Of a stretch of DNA of 64,000 nucleotides, positions 32,427-43,456 are shown one piece after another. The stretch is from positions 84,026,340-84,090,339 of the forward strand of contig CM043971.1 of the NCBI GenBank assembly GCA_014529385.2. Direction: 5' to 3'. Numbering within the stretch: the stretch's first letter is position 1; every line of letters begins with the position of its first letter. A program made the position numbers and the translations under genes. The notes beneath the pieces are model-generated. The model made no database searches. It saw only the letters and a list, made by a program, of their open reading frames with translations, and had not been told where the DNA came from. Source of the DNA: Adiantum capillus-veneris (taxonomy: Eukaryota > Streptophyta > Polypodiopsida > Polypodiales > Pteridaceae).

Positions 32427-33160
32427 ATGGAGGAGTTTTTTCCGTATGTAATGCGACACATGGATGTCTCATCTAGGATCTCTAAATGGCTAGTAAGGTT
32501 ACAAGAGTTTGACTACACCATGCAAGTAGAAAACTCCACCAGGCCTAGTTTAGCGGGTATTCTTACTCATCGCTACTATGAGAAGAAGCTGAAGGTCAAC
32601 ACGGAAGCAAAATAAGAGACACCAATGGTAGAAAGTCATAAGCTAGAAAGAGCTCACTCTCTTTTCTTTGACGCAGCATACAAGAGAAAAATGGACTAGT
32701 CTGCAGCTGGCATTGTCATTTTCAATGAACAACAGGAAAGCGTATTCTCCATTGGGAAGCTATTACACTCCCACTCCAACAATGAAGCAAAGTAGGCAGC
32801 TTTAATTCTTGGGTTAGAACAATGTATTTCGCAAGGGATTCAACGCCTAAATGTGTTTGGCGATGCTCTGCTTTTGATAAAGCAGATAAATGGCACTTGG
32901 GTTTGTAAAAATTAGGTTTTACTTGGTCAACTACGCCAAGTTAAGGATCTTTTAAGGAAGTTGGAAGCAGTGCAATTATTTCATGTCCCTAGGACAGAAA
33001 ATCAGGAGGCAGATGCTCTAGCCAAGGAAAGAATACTAGACGTTCCCATAGGAGCAATCAAACTGAAACTACCCCTCTTCCAAGGTAGTGATGCTATGCC
33101 TAATATTACCAGCTTTTTAGATACAGGAGAATTTCCGGAAGGGTACACTAGGGGCTAGAA
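32427..33160 (+). pseudogene. RNase H end and second (Tat-type) RNase H of E1
   Basis: First comes the connection (SSRISKWLVRLQEFDYTMQV, RPSLAGILTHRYYEK). Then a second RNase H-like domain carries FFDAAYKRKM, AAGIVIFNEQQES, SNNEAK, QRLNVFGDALLLIKQ and LFHVPRTENQEADALA. These hold the usual D, E, D and D positions. In-frame TAA/TAG stops occur at about 32613, 32698 and 32792. A second RNase H between RNase H and integrase is known from plant Tat elements. Confidence 0.78.
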
Positions 33161-33169
33161 ACAGTGGCT

Positions 33170-34424
33170 GGTAGGGAAGGCTACAAGATACCGCCTTGTA
33201 AACAACCACTTGTATTGTAAGGGCAAGGATCAAATTCTCAGGTGAGTACCAACCTCCAGTATGATCACAGAGGTAATTTCAAGTTGCCATGATGGTGTCT
33301 ATGACGGTCATTTTGCTTTAGATATCACCAGTAGGAAGATTCTACAGGCAGGATACTCTTGGCCTAGTCTGAACAGGGATGTGCATCATTGGTGTAAAAC
33401 ATGCAAGGCTTGTGAAGTGGCCAGTGATATCACACTAACCTATGAACCACAGACTCCTATCATCTCATACGGTCCGTTTGAGAAATGGGGAATAGACGCA
33501 ATCGGTCTCTACCAAGGGCCCAATCAGGTAAACTATACATTCTAGTTGGTGTAGACTACATGACCTGATGGGCGGAAGTAGCAGCCACCACCCGCATTAC
33601 AGCCCAAGAGGTAGAAAAGTTCATATTTGAGCACATCTGTTGCCGTTTTGGCACTCCTCTTGAGATAATATCTGATAGGGGACCAGGTTTCAGAGGCGAT
33701 CTGGTGGGATAACTGATGAAAAAGTTAGGCATTACACGCCGACATTCCACACCATACTATCCACAATGTAATTGCCTAGTAGAAAAGCTAAATGGAACAA
33801 TCTGCAAAATCATCACAAAGCAGGTGAATAACCACATAAGAGACTAGGATAAACATCTCATGGCCGCTCTATGGGCCTACCGAACGACGTTCTGAACATC
33901 ATTAGGTTTCACCCCTTTCCATCTAGTTACGGAAAGGAGGCAATTCTGCCCATTGAGGTACAGATAGCCAGCTTACGAGTCATGGCTAGCCAATCACATC
34001 GCCCAATTGTAAATCTCCGCAACCACATCCTGGATCTGGAGAGGCTCCAACTAGATAGAAAAGATGCAATCAATCATTATGCAGCGTAGGCAGAGCGACA
34101 CTGGCTCACCTTCAATCAAGGGCTTAAGGAAAAGGGCTTGGAAAAAGGCATGTTAGTATGGAGATACAACAATAGATTTGACACTAGGAAGGATAAGAAA
34201 TTTCAACCCTGATGGGAAGGACCATTCATTGTCAAAAGCCGCTATGACAACGGCAGTTATAAGCTAATGGAAGCAGATGGGAGAATTCACAAGACTAGAG
34301 TCAATGGATGGAGGCTAAAAAGGTATTTCCTTAGGGTTGATCTAGAATTCATGCTAGATATTCCAGAAGAGGGGGAACCCTCCAACTCCGCGACTAAAGA
34401 ATCAGAGGTAGGGCTAGAAGCATG
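33170..34424 (+). pseudogene. Integrase of E1 with GPF tail
   Basis: The zinc-binding HHCC part is near 33290-33420 (DGHFALDITSRKILQAGYSW, HHWCKTCKACE) and the catalytic core begins PFEKWGIDAIG. Later pieces in shifted frames give SDRGPGF and YYPQCNCLVEK. The C-terminal GPY/F-like module is near 34215-34330 (EGPFIVKSRYDNGSYKLMEA, RVNGWRLKRYF). Many frameshifts and stops make it non-functional. It ends shortly before the polypurine tract. Confidence 0.82.
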
Positions 34425-34439
34425 AATGCCTCTAGCCAG

Positions 34440-34452
34440 ACACGAGGGCTAA
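34440..34452 (+). promoter_or_regulatory. Polypurine tract of E1
   Basis: ACACGAGGGCTAA abuts TGATGGCCGG, the LTR start. Unit A has GGGGGAGGGCTAA before TGATAGCCG, the same arrangement. Confidence 0.7.
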
Positions 34453-34779
34453 TGATGGCCGGTTTTTGAAAATGTGACTGTGAGAACCAAACCCCAAGAA
34501 GGGGAGAGCATATTACCAAGAAAGAAAAAAAAGTTTCTTTAACATTCACCACCTCTCTAGGCTTAACCACTGATGAGGCGCCATCAACTTGGCCACATCT
34601 CCCCATTATTGCCAGAAGAGAGAGCTCTGTCTCTCCTAGTGCTCGGCTCCGCCAACCCACTCTCTCTCACTTACCCTGCCGATGCATCACCCGGCCAAAT
34701 GGGTGCATAAAAAAACATTTCCTATATTCCCTAGCAGGCTGCCAGTTTTGTAAATTCTCTCTCTCTCTTTCATTATTCA

Positions 34780-34892
<113 letters not shown>

Positions 34893-35164
34893 CTCGTCCA
34901 TATCCCAGCCCAGCGGGCCGCCATACCTCACCCCTCCCTCTTCCCTCTTGTCCACACCCCCTCGGCTCCACTCTCCTCCCTATCCTCCCCCCCTTGTCTT
35001 CTTCCCACCGGCGGACCACCGCCCTATCCTTCCCTATCTTTCCCTGCCTCAGCTAGCTCTCTCACTCTCTCTCCCTTTGAGTGAGTGGCCCTGCCATGCA
35101 TGAAGTAGAAATGCTCTCTCTCTCTCTCTCTCTTATTCACACCACACAAGATCCTCACACACCC

Positions 35165-35167
<3 letters not shown>

Positions 35168-35233
<66 letters not shown>
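35168..35233 (+). repeat. (CT)n microsatellite
   Basis: About 33 CT units in the same U3, followed by CA-rich sequence to about 35530. Confidence 0.97.
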
Positions 35234-35239
<6 letters not shown>

Positions 35240-36305
35240 ATCACACACACACCTCAACCCTTAGCATTCCCCACCCGCTCACTCACATTCTCTCACCCTC
35301 TCCCTCGCTTTGTGCAGTCCGCGAGCCAAAAAAAAAGGATTTTTTAAAGTACAATATATGATTTATTACACCCTCATTCCCACACACACATTCTCATTCA
35401 CACACACTCACCCACACGACACACACAACCCCAAGCTATACACACACATACATGCAAACAATAACATATATAGCATGCACGCCTACACGCACGAGTATAA
35501 GTATACACATACACACGCACGCGTATATGCACAAACCAAACAAAATATAAAAAAACCGAAGGACATCGACGACATCAACAAAAAGAAAGGAGGCGGCTAA
35601 AGCATGCGTCGTCGAAACCAAAACAAGCAAAGGCACCGAAGGCATGTCCCAGCCAATCTCGAAAGTGACGAATGCGCTACACCGACGCACCAGCTAGGCC
35701 GTCATTCACCGGCATCGCGTCCATGACACCCTCTTTAGTAAAACCCGTAGGTTGTCATCATTTTTTCTAGTTTCAAATCAAACCTTGTAAAAAATCCCAA
35801 ATTTGTAAATTCTCAAACCTCCAGGTGATGGTCACAAAGCCCCACCTAGAGGTTTTCCTTATAATATTTCCCAAGACAAAGCAAGGGTCCACCACACAAG
35901 GCCCACCGCCTTGCTTTGTCTCCCCTGATTAGATTACCCTAATCTAACCAGATTACCCTAATCTATAGCAGCCAACACCTATAAAAAGGCACTGAAAGGT
36001 CACTATCGGGACCAAGTTCATCAGGGGGCAAGGTTATCAGCGGGGGCAAGTTCATCAGAGGTCAGCACTTGGTAGTATTTTGGTGGGAGGAATTGGCAAC
36101 ATTTGCATCACAAGAGAGGGGACTTAAGTGTGGCAATTTTGTTTGGGAATTTGTACTATGTCAAGAAGATATGTCTACATCTCGACTCCAATGGTCGATG
36201 CACACACACTCATGTTAGCAAGGTTCTCGTGTCAGTGAGTCATCTCTACAGAACGCACCAAGTAGGCTCACTATCTCTCCCTCTATCTCTCTATCACCAT
36301 GAATT

Positions 36306-36553
36306 CTCGGGGGGTTCACCATTCAGTACCCCCCTATATAACGTGCGTTCGCGGGTTATTAAAAAAACCCCTTTTTTGACATGTCTGAATGAATAAAATG
36401 ACCCCTTATTTTAGGATTTTTTTCCAAAATTGAAATTAAAAACCCCTTATTTTAATGTATCTCTGTTAAATTGCCTAAATTTTTTGCATTTTAAAACTCC
36501 TCCTTTGGAACTCACGTTATACATTAACATGATAACATAGTGCACCCCCCGAG
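36306..36553. mobile_element. 248-bp MITE, hAT-like (8-bp target duplication)
   Basis: The insertion starts CTCGGGGGGTTCAC and ends GTGCACCCCCCGAG, giving terminal inverted repeats of about 14 bp with one mismatch. CATGAATT flanks it on both sides (36298-36305 and 36554-36561). The 5' LTR partner has a single uninterrupted CATGAATT at 27562-27569, so insertion happened after E1 landed. The body is AT-rich, with two ACCCCTTATTTTA direct repeats and no ORF. An 8-bp duplication fits hAT transposition; the G-rich terminus is not a standard hAT consensus, so superfamily is inferred. Confidence 0.9.
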
Positions 36554-36836
36554 CATGAATTGCCATCTCGTCGGAAATAAGGTTGCCGTAAATATTGCAA
36601 GAAAATAATTCTCCGTCACACCCCCGAGGGTTTTCATCACCTGTCATTTTTCCTCTGTGTGTGTGTGTGTGTGTGTGGAGAGTCCGTGATATATCAAATC
36701 ACCATTGTCTGCGTCCTATCCGCTCAAAGCTAGGTGGTTCCCCCCCTGTTCGCTTCACCATGACCAGCTTGCGGTGTGCATTGGCTCCCGACGTTTTCGA
36801 GGCCGTCGGGGTTTGTGTCGCGCTTTGCGATCGTCA

Positions 36837-36915
36837 CCACCAAGATGTGCGAGTGATGATGAATGTCAATGATAGGCATCTAGGAGTCATACATGTTGAG
36901 ATTGACATCTCAACA
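36837..36915 (-). repeat. LTR fragment of a reverse copia element
   Basis: On the minus strand it begins TGTTGAGATGTCAATCTC next to a GCTTGAGGGGGAG polypurine tract, then is cut at 36837 by the end of E1. The first 22 bases are a perfect hairpin (TGTTGAGAT / ATCTCAACA, 4-nt loop). Confidence 0.75.
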
Positions 36916-38560
36916 CTCCCCCTCAAGCTCAATTGCATCTCCCATATGCCAAGAAATGCTCAAAATTGTCTCAACAACTTTTCTACTTTTCTCCAAGGGC
37001 TGGTAAAGATATCTACAACCTGCTCATTTGTCACCACATCCTCAAGGTCAATGTTTCTTTCTAAGACCCTATCTTTGATAAGTGGTAATTCACCTCAATG
37101 TGCTTTTTTCTGGATCGAAACACTGGACTTCATGCCAATTGTATGTTGTTGAGGTTGTCACTATGGATGACAACTGACCTCTGGTGTACTCCAAAGTCAT
37201 GAAAAAGAAATCCCAACCAATCTATCTCACAAGCCACCAGTGCAGCACGCTTGTACTGTGCCTTTTTACTTGAAAGAGATATTGTAGGTTTTTTCTTTCT
37301 ACTCCATGTGATAATAACACTCCCAAGTGAAAACATGGATACACTAGTAGACCTACAATCGTATGTTTTACCAACCCAATCTGCATCTATATAGCCATAG
37401 AGATGCAACTCCACATCAGCCCTATAAGAGAGTGCATAATCAAAATTATCACTCATGTAGAGCAATGTGCATCTCACTATATCCAAGTATGGATTCCTAG
37501 GAGACGACATGAACTGACCCACTAATCCAACTATGTAGCTCAAATCTAGATGTGAGATCGTCAAGGAGGTCAAGCTACCCACAACCTTCTTGTACATGGT
37601 ATAATTCTCAAGTACTTTACCTACATCATTCCCTAGCTTTATATTTTAATCTAAGGGCGTTACAATCAGCTTACAATTAGCCATATCATACTTTTTCAAC
37701 ATGTCCAAAGCATAATTTCTTTGTGATAGCCATGGACCCTCTTTTGTGCAAACAATTTCAACGCCCAATAATATCCCAAGTCTTCTAAGTATTTCATCTC
37801 AAACTCCTAAAGCCTGTACACCCTCTACTTTAGCCACATTGTCTCCAACAATCAAGTCATCCACATAGATGCATCTCACCACAATTCCAACCTCATTCTT
37901 CTGCACATACAATGAATGATCTGCATGAGACATCTCAAAGACCAATGAAATGAGGAATTCCACAATTCTCTCAAATTAGCTTCTATGTGCTTGCTTCAAC
38001 CCATACAATTTTTTCTTTAACTTGCATACAAGGTCACATAGACTCATATTCACATAACCTTGTGGCTGCACCATTTACAAATTTCTTCCAAGTCTCCATT
38101 GAAAAAGGAATTCTTTACATCCATTTCTTCCAACACCCATCTAGTAATGTTGCATCCACTGCAATAAACACACAAATGGTAGCCATCTTGGTTATGCTCC
38201 AGGATTGAATTTCTCCTCATAATCAAACCCATAGGTATGTGCATAAACTTTGACCACAACCTTGGCCTTCTACCTGCTCACAGTGCCATTGGCATCATGA
38301 TTTATTTGTAGCCCACTTACATTTAATTTACTTCTTTCCCTTTGGTAATGGCACCAACTCCCATGTTCCATTTGCATAAAGGGCATCCATATATTGCTGC
38401 CATTTTTCATCTTTAATAGCATCCTCAAAACATGTGGGATATTTCACCTCTGTAATCTTCAGAACATATGCACAATGATAAGACACATAACTGTCATAAG
38501 TCTATCATCTTTGATTTTAGCTTTGAAGCTAAAAACAATACATGCATCGGGGGTTTCCCA
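36916..38560 (-). pseudogene. Ty1/copia pol remnant (RT, RNase H), reverse strand
   Basis: On the minus strand, RT pieces run from about 38420 (WELVPLPKGKK) through VLEEMDVKNSFFNGDLEE (about 38130) and CIYVDDLIVGDNVAKVEGVQ (about 37870, intact YVDD box). A good open frame 37597-37130 covers the RT end and RNase H: MYKKVVGSLTSLTISHLDLS, LHLYGYIDADWVGKTYD, SLSSKKAQYKRAALVACEID and SVVIHSDNL. The last part shows KHIEVNYHL, VDIFTSPW and LRGSVEM before the polypurine tract. Integrase and gag are missing on this side. Confidence 0.87.
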
Positions 38561-38862
38561 CTCCAATGACATTAAAGTTGAAATTGGAAAATCTCAAATC
38601 TCTCCATGGGCACCTTTTGCTTGTGGAATCTTAAAATTTTTCAAACTACACAAATAAACCATTTTTTTGTGGAATTGTTAATTGATGGGACACTGAGAAG
38701 CATCATCCATTTTTTTGTACTATTTAATTTTGATAGACTTGAGAGATTATATTTTATGGGAATGTGCCTCTCAAGAGGAATGTATATAGCTAAAATTTTG
38801 TAACCCTAAGGAGACTTTTGAATTAATCAATCTTTGCTTTTACTGTGTGTCGTGTCTATGTG

Positions 38863-38952
<90 letters not shown>

Positions 38953-39573
38953 CCTATTTGTTTTATACGTGCACTACAAAGAATCCATTTCAAAGACAAC
39001 ATCACCAACGAGTTAGCAATAGCAAGGGCTATGCACCACTACCAAGCTTGCAAAGTTTTGGTTCCATTGCGAGGTGAACTTCCACGATCTCTTGAGTGAG
39101 TTATCTTGCAAACCGTATGTTTGTTTTGTGAGTTCTTCATACTATTAGGTTCATGACAAAAATAGCTACACATTAGGATCGTACAAGTTGATAATTTGTG
39201 ACTTGTAATAGAATGCATATCTTCATACACGTTTGTTGCACCAAGTGGTTGTGGACAAGATATAGGGTCAGAGTCCATAGGGTAATGACCTCTTGGTAAG
39301 TAGAGTGACCCTTGTGAGTTTTGAGGCAATTTGAGGACTTTTGGTCTTGATTTTGGTAGTGTGAGCGTTAGGTTGTATTGTAGTCACAAGCACATAGGAT
39401 GTCTAGGTTTGATTTCCTCGAGTAGCAATTGTCTTAGAAGGTCAAGTAGGTGATTGAAAACCATTTATTTTCTTCCATGCGCTTATAGGTCGAGCTCCGT
39501 CCTTGTACAATATTTTGGTACATTGGCTTAGTTCTTGTTATGCTAGCACATTCTTGTGGCATATCCACTAACA
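38561..39573 (+). repeat. Probable LTR of an old element, left limit unknown
   Basis: The right end CTAACA (39573) precedes a PBS-like site. AATGTATATAGCTAAAATTTTG near 38782 could be promoter or polyadenylation DNA. It includes the (GA)n run at 38864-38951. No partner LTR is found, so the start is a guess. Confidence 0.35.
38864..38951 (+). repeat. (GA)n microsatellite
   Basis: About 44 uninterrupted GA units. The open frame across it is an artefact. Confidence 0.97.
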
Positions 39574-39574
39574 T

Positions 39575-39592
39575 TGGCACTATTGTCAGGGA
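39575..39592 (+). promoter_or_regulatory. PBS-like site of an old Ty3/gypsy-type element
   Basis: TGGCACTATTGTCAGGGA resembles the TGGCGCC...GGGGA primer sites of plant non-chromovirus Ty3/gypsy elements, and follows an LTR-like CTAACA end by one base. Confidence 0.45.
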
Positions 39593-41499
39593 TGAGAGCC
39601 CTAGGTGGTGCCCTTAGACTAGTTCTATAAGATAGAAGTCCCTCTGGTTTGCCAGGGTCTTATTATTTTAGTTTAGGTAGGATCTGAGAATCGGACTCTT
39701 GAGATCTAGGAGAGGTGCTAGGGAGCGTGTGACTCGCTTGGTCTTTTACCATAGATAGTATTAGAGTGTTTTAGTGTTGATAGTGTGTGATTGATTTGTG
39801 AGGTGACAAAAACAATAGCCAGTCCATGTGAGGCAATGAATCATTTTTCTAATAAAAAATGCAACACCCTATATGATGTGTAGGAGTAGTTCTAGATAGG
39901 ACATATTGATTATGATCTAGAGCTATTCAACACATATTTAGTTACTTGTGTGCTTGTTTACGTTTAAAATCCTCAAAAAGTTTGATCTTTAGGGTAAAAA
40001 TAAAACAAACAATATTTTTGGAATATTTGTGCATGGTTGAATGATGCTTAGTGTACAAGAAAGCATATACAAGAGATCTATTGAGAAAACTTGAAATTCT
40101 ACAACTCTGGACATCATACACGTGTGATGTCCTAAGGGCTAGTAGAAGGGAAACTTTGAGAGAAATGATTGCTCCAGAGTGTTTAAAAGGGTGCTTACCC
40201 TAAGTATACCTTGAAACTAAAGTTTTGACAGAGTGTCGGAAACAATAAAGATAGAAACTTGTGATTCTGAGCATATCTTTGCATGAAAATTGGTAAATGT
40301 TCTTGAAAACCAATACTAGAGACTTTTGGATGCTTTTGGATAAATATCCACCAACAGACATTAGACGTGTATGATTTGTCAAGAGTGATTCTAGCAACCA
40401 AATTGACCTTTTGAAATTATACCTAGAGGGAGCATGTTGAGTTGAGCACATACACCAAGTTTCATTTCATTTGGACATATAGATTGAGCATTGAGAGGAT
40501 TTTACTCTTTTTAGTAAATTTCTTGTCAAAAAGGTGATTATGTGCAAGTATAATTCCAAAGTTTGTTGTGAGCACATATGCATGTTGTACACATTAAGGG
40601 GCACCTAGGATAAAAATAGAGTTTCATGTTGAGACTAGATAGACTTCATATGCATATGATGTCCTAGAGGACAAATTTGGGGTCAAAAGATACATCTAAC
40701 TGCGCCCTTGTAATCTGTAGCAGTTAAGAAGAAAACTGGGAAAACCCCATTGAATTTGAAGCATTTTTAGGCTTGTAAAGGCCAAGAGATGGATCTAGAT
40801 AAAATGAATTCTTGAGATGATCATATCTAGCACCAAATATGTTGAAATTAAGCTTTGATGAGTTTCTTGTGTGGTAGAAGACCTCTCGAGTGAGTTTCAC
40901 CTCATATTGACCAGCTGGACATCATACCCGTATGATGTATAAAGGAAACTTTTAGAGGCCAGAGCTGACATCAAAGATGATCAAGGTGTTTAGCACCACA
41001 AAACAAACCTAGAGACCATGTTTCATCTAATTTGGAGCATCTTTGACTTAGAAGACCTCCCACAAAAGATGATAGTAACTAAAACAAGATTAGGGGTAAT
41101 AGACCTGCCAAGGGGTGTTTGAATCACAAAGCAAAACTTGTGGTGAGGAGAATACATCAAGGAAAGTATATATTTCAAGTTTGGGCTAATTATGAACACT
41201 TAGAAATCATACAGATATGAAGTTCGAAGGCTCATTTTAGGACACACAAAGTGATTTTGATTGTCCAAGAACCTTCCTTGTGACCCTAGGATCCATCTCT
41301 CTTTAGATACGTGCTTAGAGCTCACATAAGGAATCAGGTACTTATATACACTCTTTTGGTTGGAATTAACCCTCTAGTTATACTGATCAACACCATAGAG
41401 TACTTAAGTGAGAATCACTAGTTTGACAAAGAGTTGTAGAGTAAACATTTTTAAAGTCAATGCATTTGTATTAAAGAATGGCCACCTAGAGGATTGGTA
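39593..41499 (+). other. Non-coding interior with quasi-periodic palindromes
   Basis: Five related palindromic motifs occur at roughly even steps: about 40110 (ACATCATACACGTGTGATGT), 40366 (ACATTAGACGTGTATGATTT), 40653 (CATATGCATATG core), 40921 (CATCATACCCGTATGATG) and 41208 (TCATACAGATATGA). Spacings are about 256-287 bp. Between them the sequence is diverged, but phrases such as GTTTCAT and TGATGTCCTA recur. No coding frame is seen. Confidence 0.6.
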
Positions 41500-42024
41500 G
41501 TAATCATGGTAGACAATGATGGTAATAGATACCACAATGAGGTGGGAAACCACTACCTTATTGTCAAAGACCCAAAAAATTACAATCGGTATGGAGATAC
41601 ATAGAAAAAGGGAAGATGGTTATGGAGACCCAAGAATTGGCTCCTAAATTAACTCTTCTACATTCATGACAAGAGAGTAGTGAGAGTGGCTACAATTTAC
41701 AAAAATATTGGGATTTACAAGCATGGGGAGGGAAGAATCACCTCTTACTACAGGTGCATGGAGCCCCATGTGAATGAATTAAGCAAAGACAAAGTCATGT
41801 ACTTGTTTTTGTATGATTTTGCAACTAGAACCCATATCATTTCTGCCAATAAGTACGGACGAGAATACAAGCCAATCCATCCAAAAGATGTAGGGAGAGT
41901 GATAACGCCGGAACTCTTTGCACATGCTTTTGAAGAGAAGAAAAATCCCATAGAAACCTCTAGCAAATCTACAAAAAATCCCTTCTTAAATGATTACAAC
42001 ACCACATTGCAATCAAATAAATAG
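41500..42024 (+). pseudogene. Unrecognised ORF in an old element
   Basis: An open run of about 115 codons (41680-42024) starts in the middle of a protein-like stretch that continues upstream to about 41500 in the same sense with stops (VVIMVDNDGNRYHNEVGNHY, then LIVKDPKNYNRYGD). The open part includes YKNIGIYKHGEGRITSYYRC, VMYLFLYDFATRTHIISANK and IHPKDVGRVITPELFAHAFE. It is hydrophilic with no zinc motif and no catalytic pattern I know. Position suggests it belongs to the element primed at 39575. It might be a diverged gag, but I cannot support that. Confidence 0.4.
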
Positions 42025-42867
42025 CCATTGCCCAGCCCTCATGACTTTTAAGCCTCACCGCGCTATCATTTCAAGCATTGCTCAAGAAATTTACAACACC
42101 AGACTTGAACACAAAAGAGGGTGGATATCATGCCGTGTCAGGGCTAGAACACCACCAAAACCAACACTCCATCAACAATACCAAGACAAGAGTAGAACAA
42201 GAATGCCAAATTCGACCAGGACTAACGCACCACATAGAGGACGAGAATGAGAAGAAAGGGTTCAAGCAAAGGAACGACCACTTGCTAAACCAATCAAAAA
42301 CTATGGATAAGGAGCACCCCTAGGTGAGGAACACCTACCATATCTGAGGCTAGAAAGAGCTCATAGGGAAGGAATGGGAGATCCTATGTTTAGAATGATG
42401 GATCACCATAGAATCAGACCATCTCGGGGGGGTCATTATATGTAAAACCTATCTATCATGTACATTCAAGGACTATGTTGGAATTAGGGTTGCAGAGAAA
42501 TGCACACGGCTTGGAGAAGACGAAGGAAGCTCAAGGCACACAATAGAGAGTGTGTTACTTAGTGTGCAATGGAAAGATAGATAGCCATAGAGTGATGGGC
42601 GTATATACAATGCTCGGGGAATAAAAACCTCCTAAAGAGGGAAAAAATGCCCCGGTGTTCCTAGTGTGTTCACACACATCACTACCACATGTATATGGTA
42701 ACAAACTATTTATAAAACCCCTTAACTATAAAATTTTCACCGATAAAAGGCACCCTTTTCCTATTCAATTTGTTTTTTTTTTTTTTCAAGTTCATTTTTT
42801 CAACATTCTTTTGTATGTGAATATGTGATAAAATATAGAATAGAATAATCCCTACTATTGAACCCAC
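42025..42867. other. Unassigned DNA
   Basis: No gene recognised. A Lys/Arg/Asn-rich reading continues the previous ORF's sense to about 42440 in broken frames. AT-rich DNA with a poly-T run lies at 42771-42786. Confidence 0.4.
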
Positions 42868-43134
42868 GTGGTAGGTGTTTTCTATTACCCCCCAACAAGA
42901 CCATCTGAAGTCCAAAAATGGGTTAACAAGAATTATTCTAGAAACAGGGACCCAAGGGACCATGTGGTAGCATTTATGTGCATCATTAGGGTTGAGGAAG
43001 TCCTAGACTTTCCCACGCAATTTGCAGGATTTGGGTTTACTCTAGAGGAAAATGTCGCCACCTCGTTTGATTCCAATAAATTTAGAGACTTTGAGTCAAT
43101 GGAGGAGGTATTGACGAGTATTCATGTAATTTAG
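42868..43134 (+). pseudogene. Gag-like fragment, forward strand
   Basis: The frame includes PSEVQKWVNKNYSRN, RDHVVAFMCIIRVEEVLDF, PTQFAGFGFTLEENVATSF and KFRDFESMEEVLTSI. The order (R/D)-x-H-(V/I)-x-x-F, a short helix, then G-F-x-L-x-(E/G)-x-A-x-x-(W/S)-F and a F-x-x-(F/W)-x-x-(L/M)-E-E motif resembles the Gag core of Ty3/gypsy elements. There is no zinc knuckle and the frame stops at 43134. Confidence 0.4.
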
Positions 43135-43456
43135 AACCTACTTTCTAAGATCTTTCCAATGATATGTTGGTTGATAGGTTTTGACAAAGCATTCATGGAA
43201 TTCACCGTGTTGCCCACTTTGGACAAGAGAGACAAAGTCAAATATCCTTATAGGGTCCCTTTGAGAGTCTAAATTTTCTCTAATGAAGACTAAAATGCTA
43301 CATAAATTTTTGCACTGTGGAAGAGTTACCAATACAATCCTAGCCGGAGTAGAGGGTGTCTCCCTTTCCTGCATTCTGCATTCGGCAGGGTGGATGTCAA
43401 AGCAGGAGGTGGTGTGGAAAACAAGGTTTCCTCCCGACCTCGCTTCCGGCTTGATG

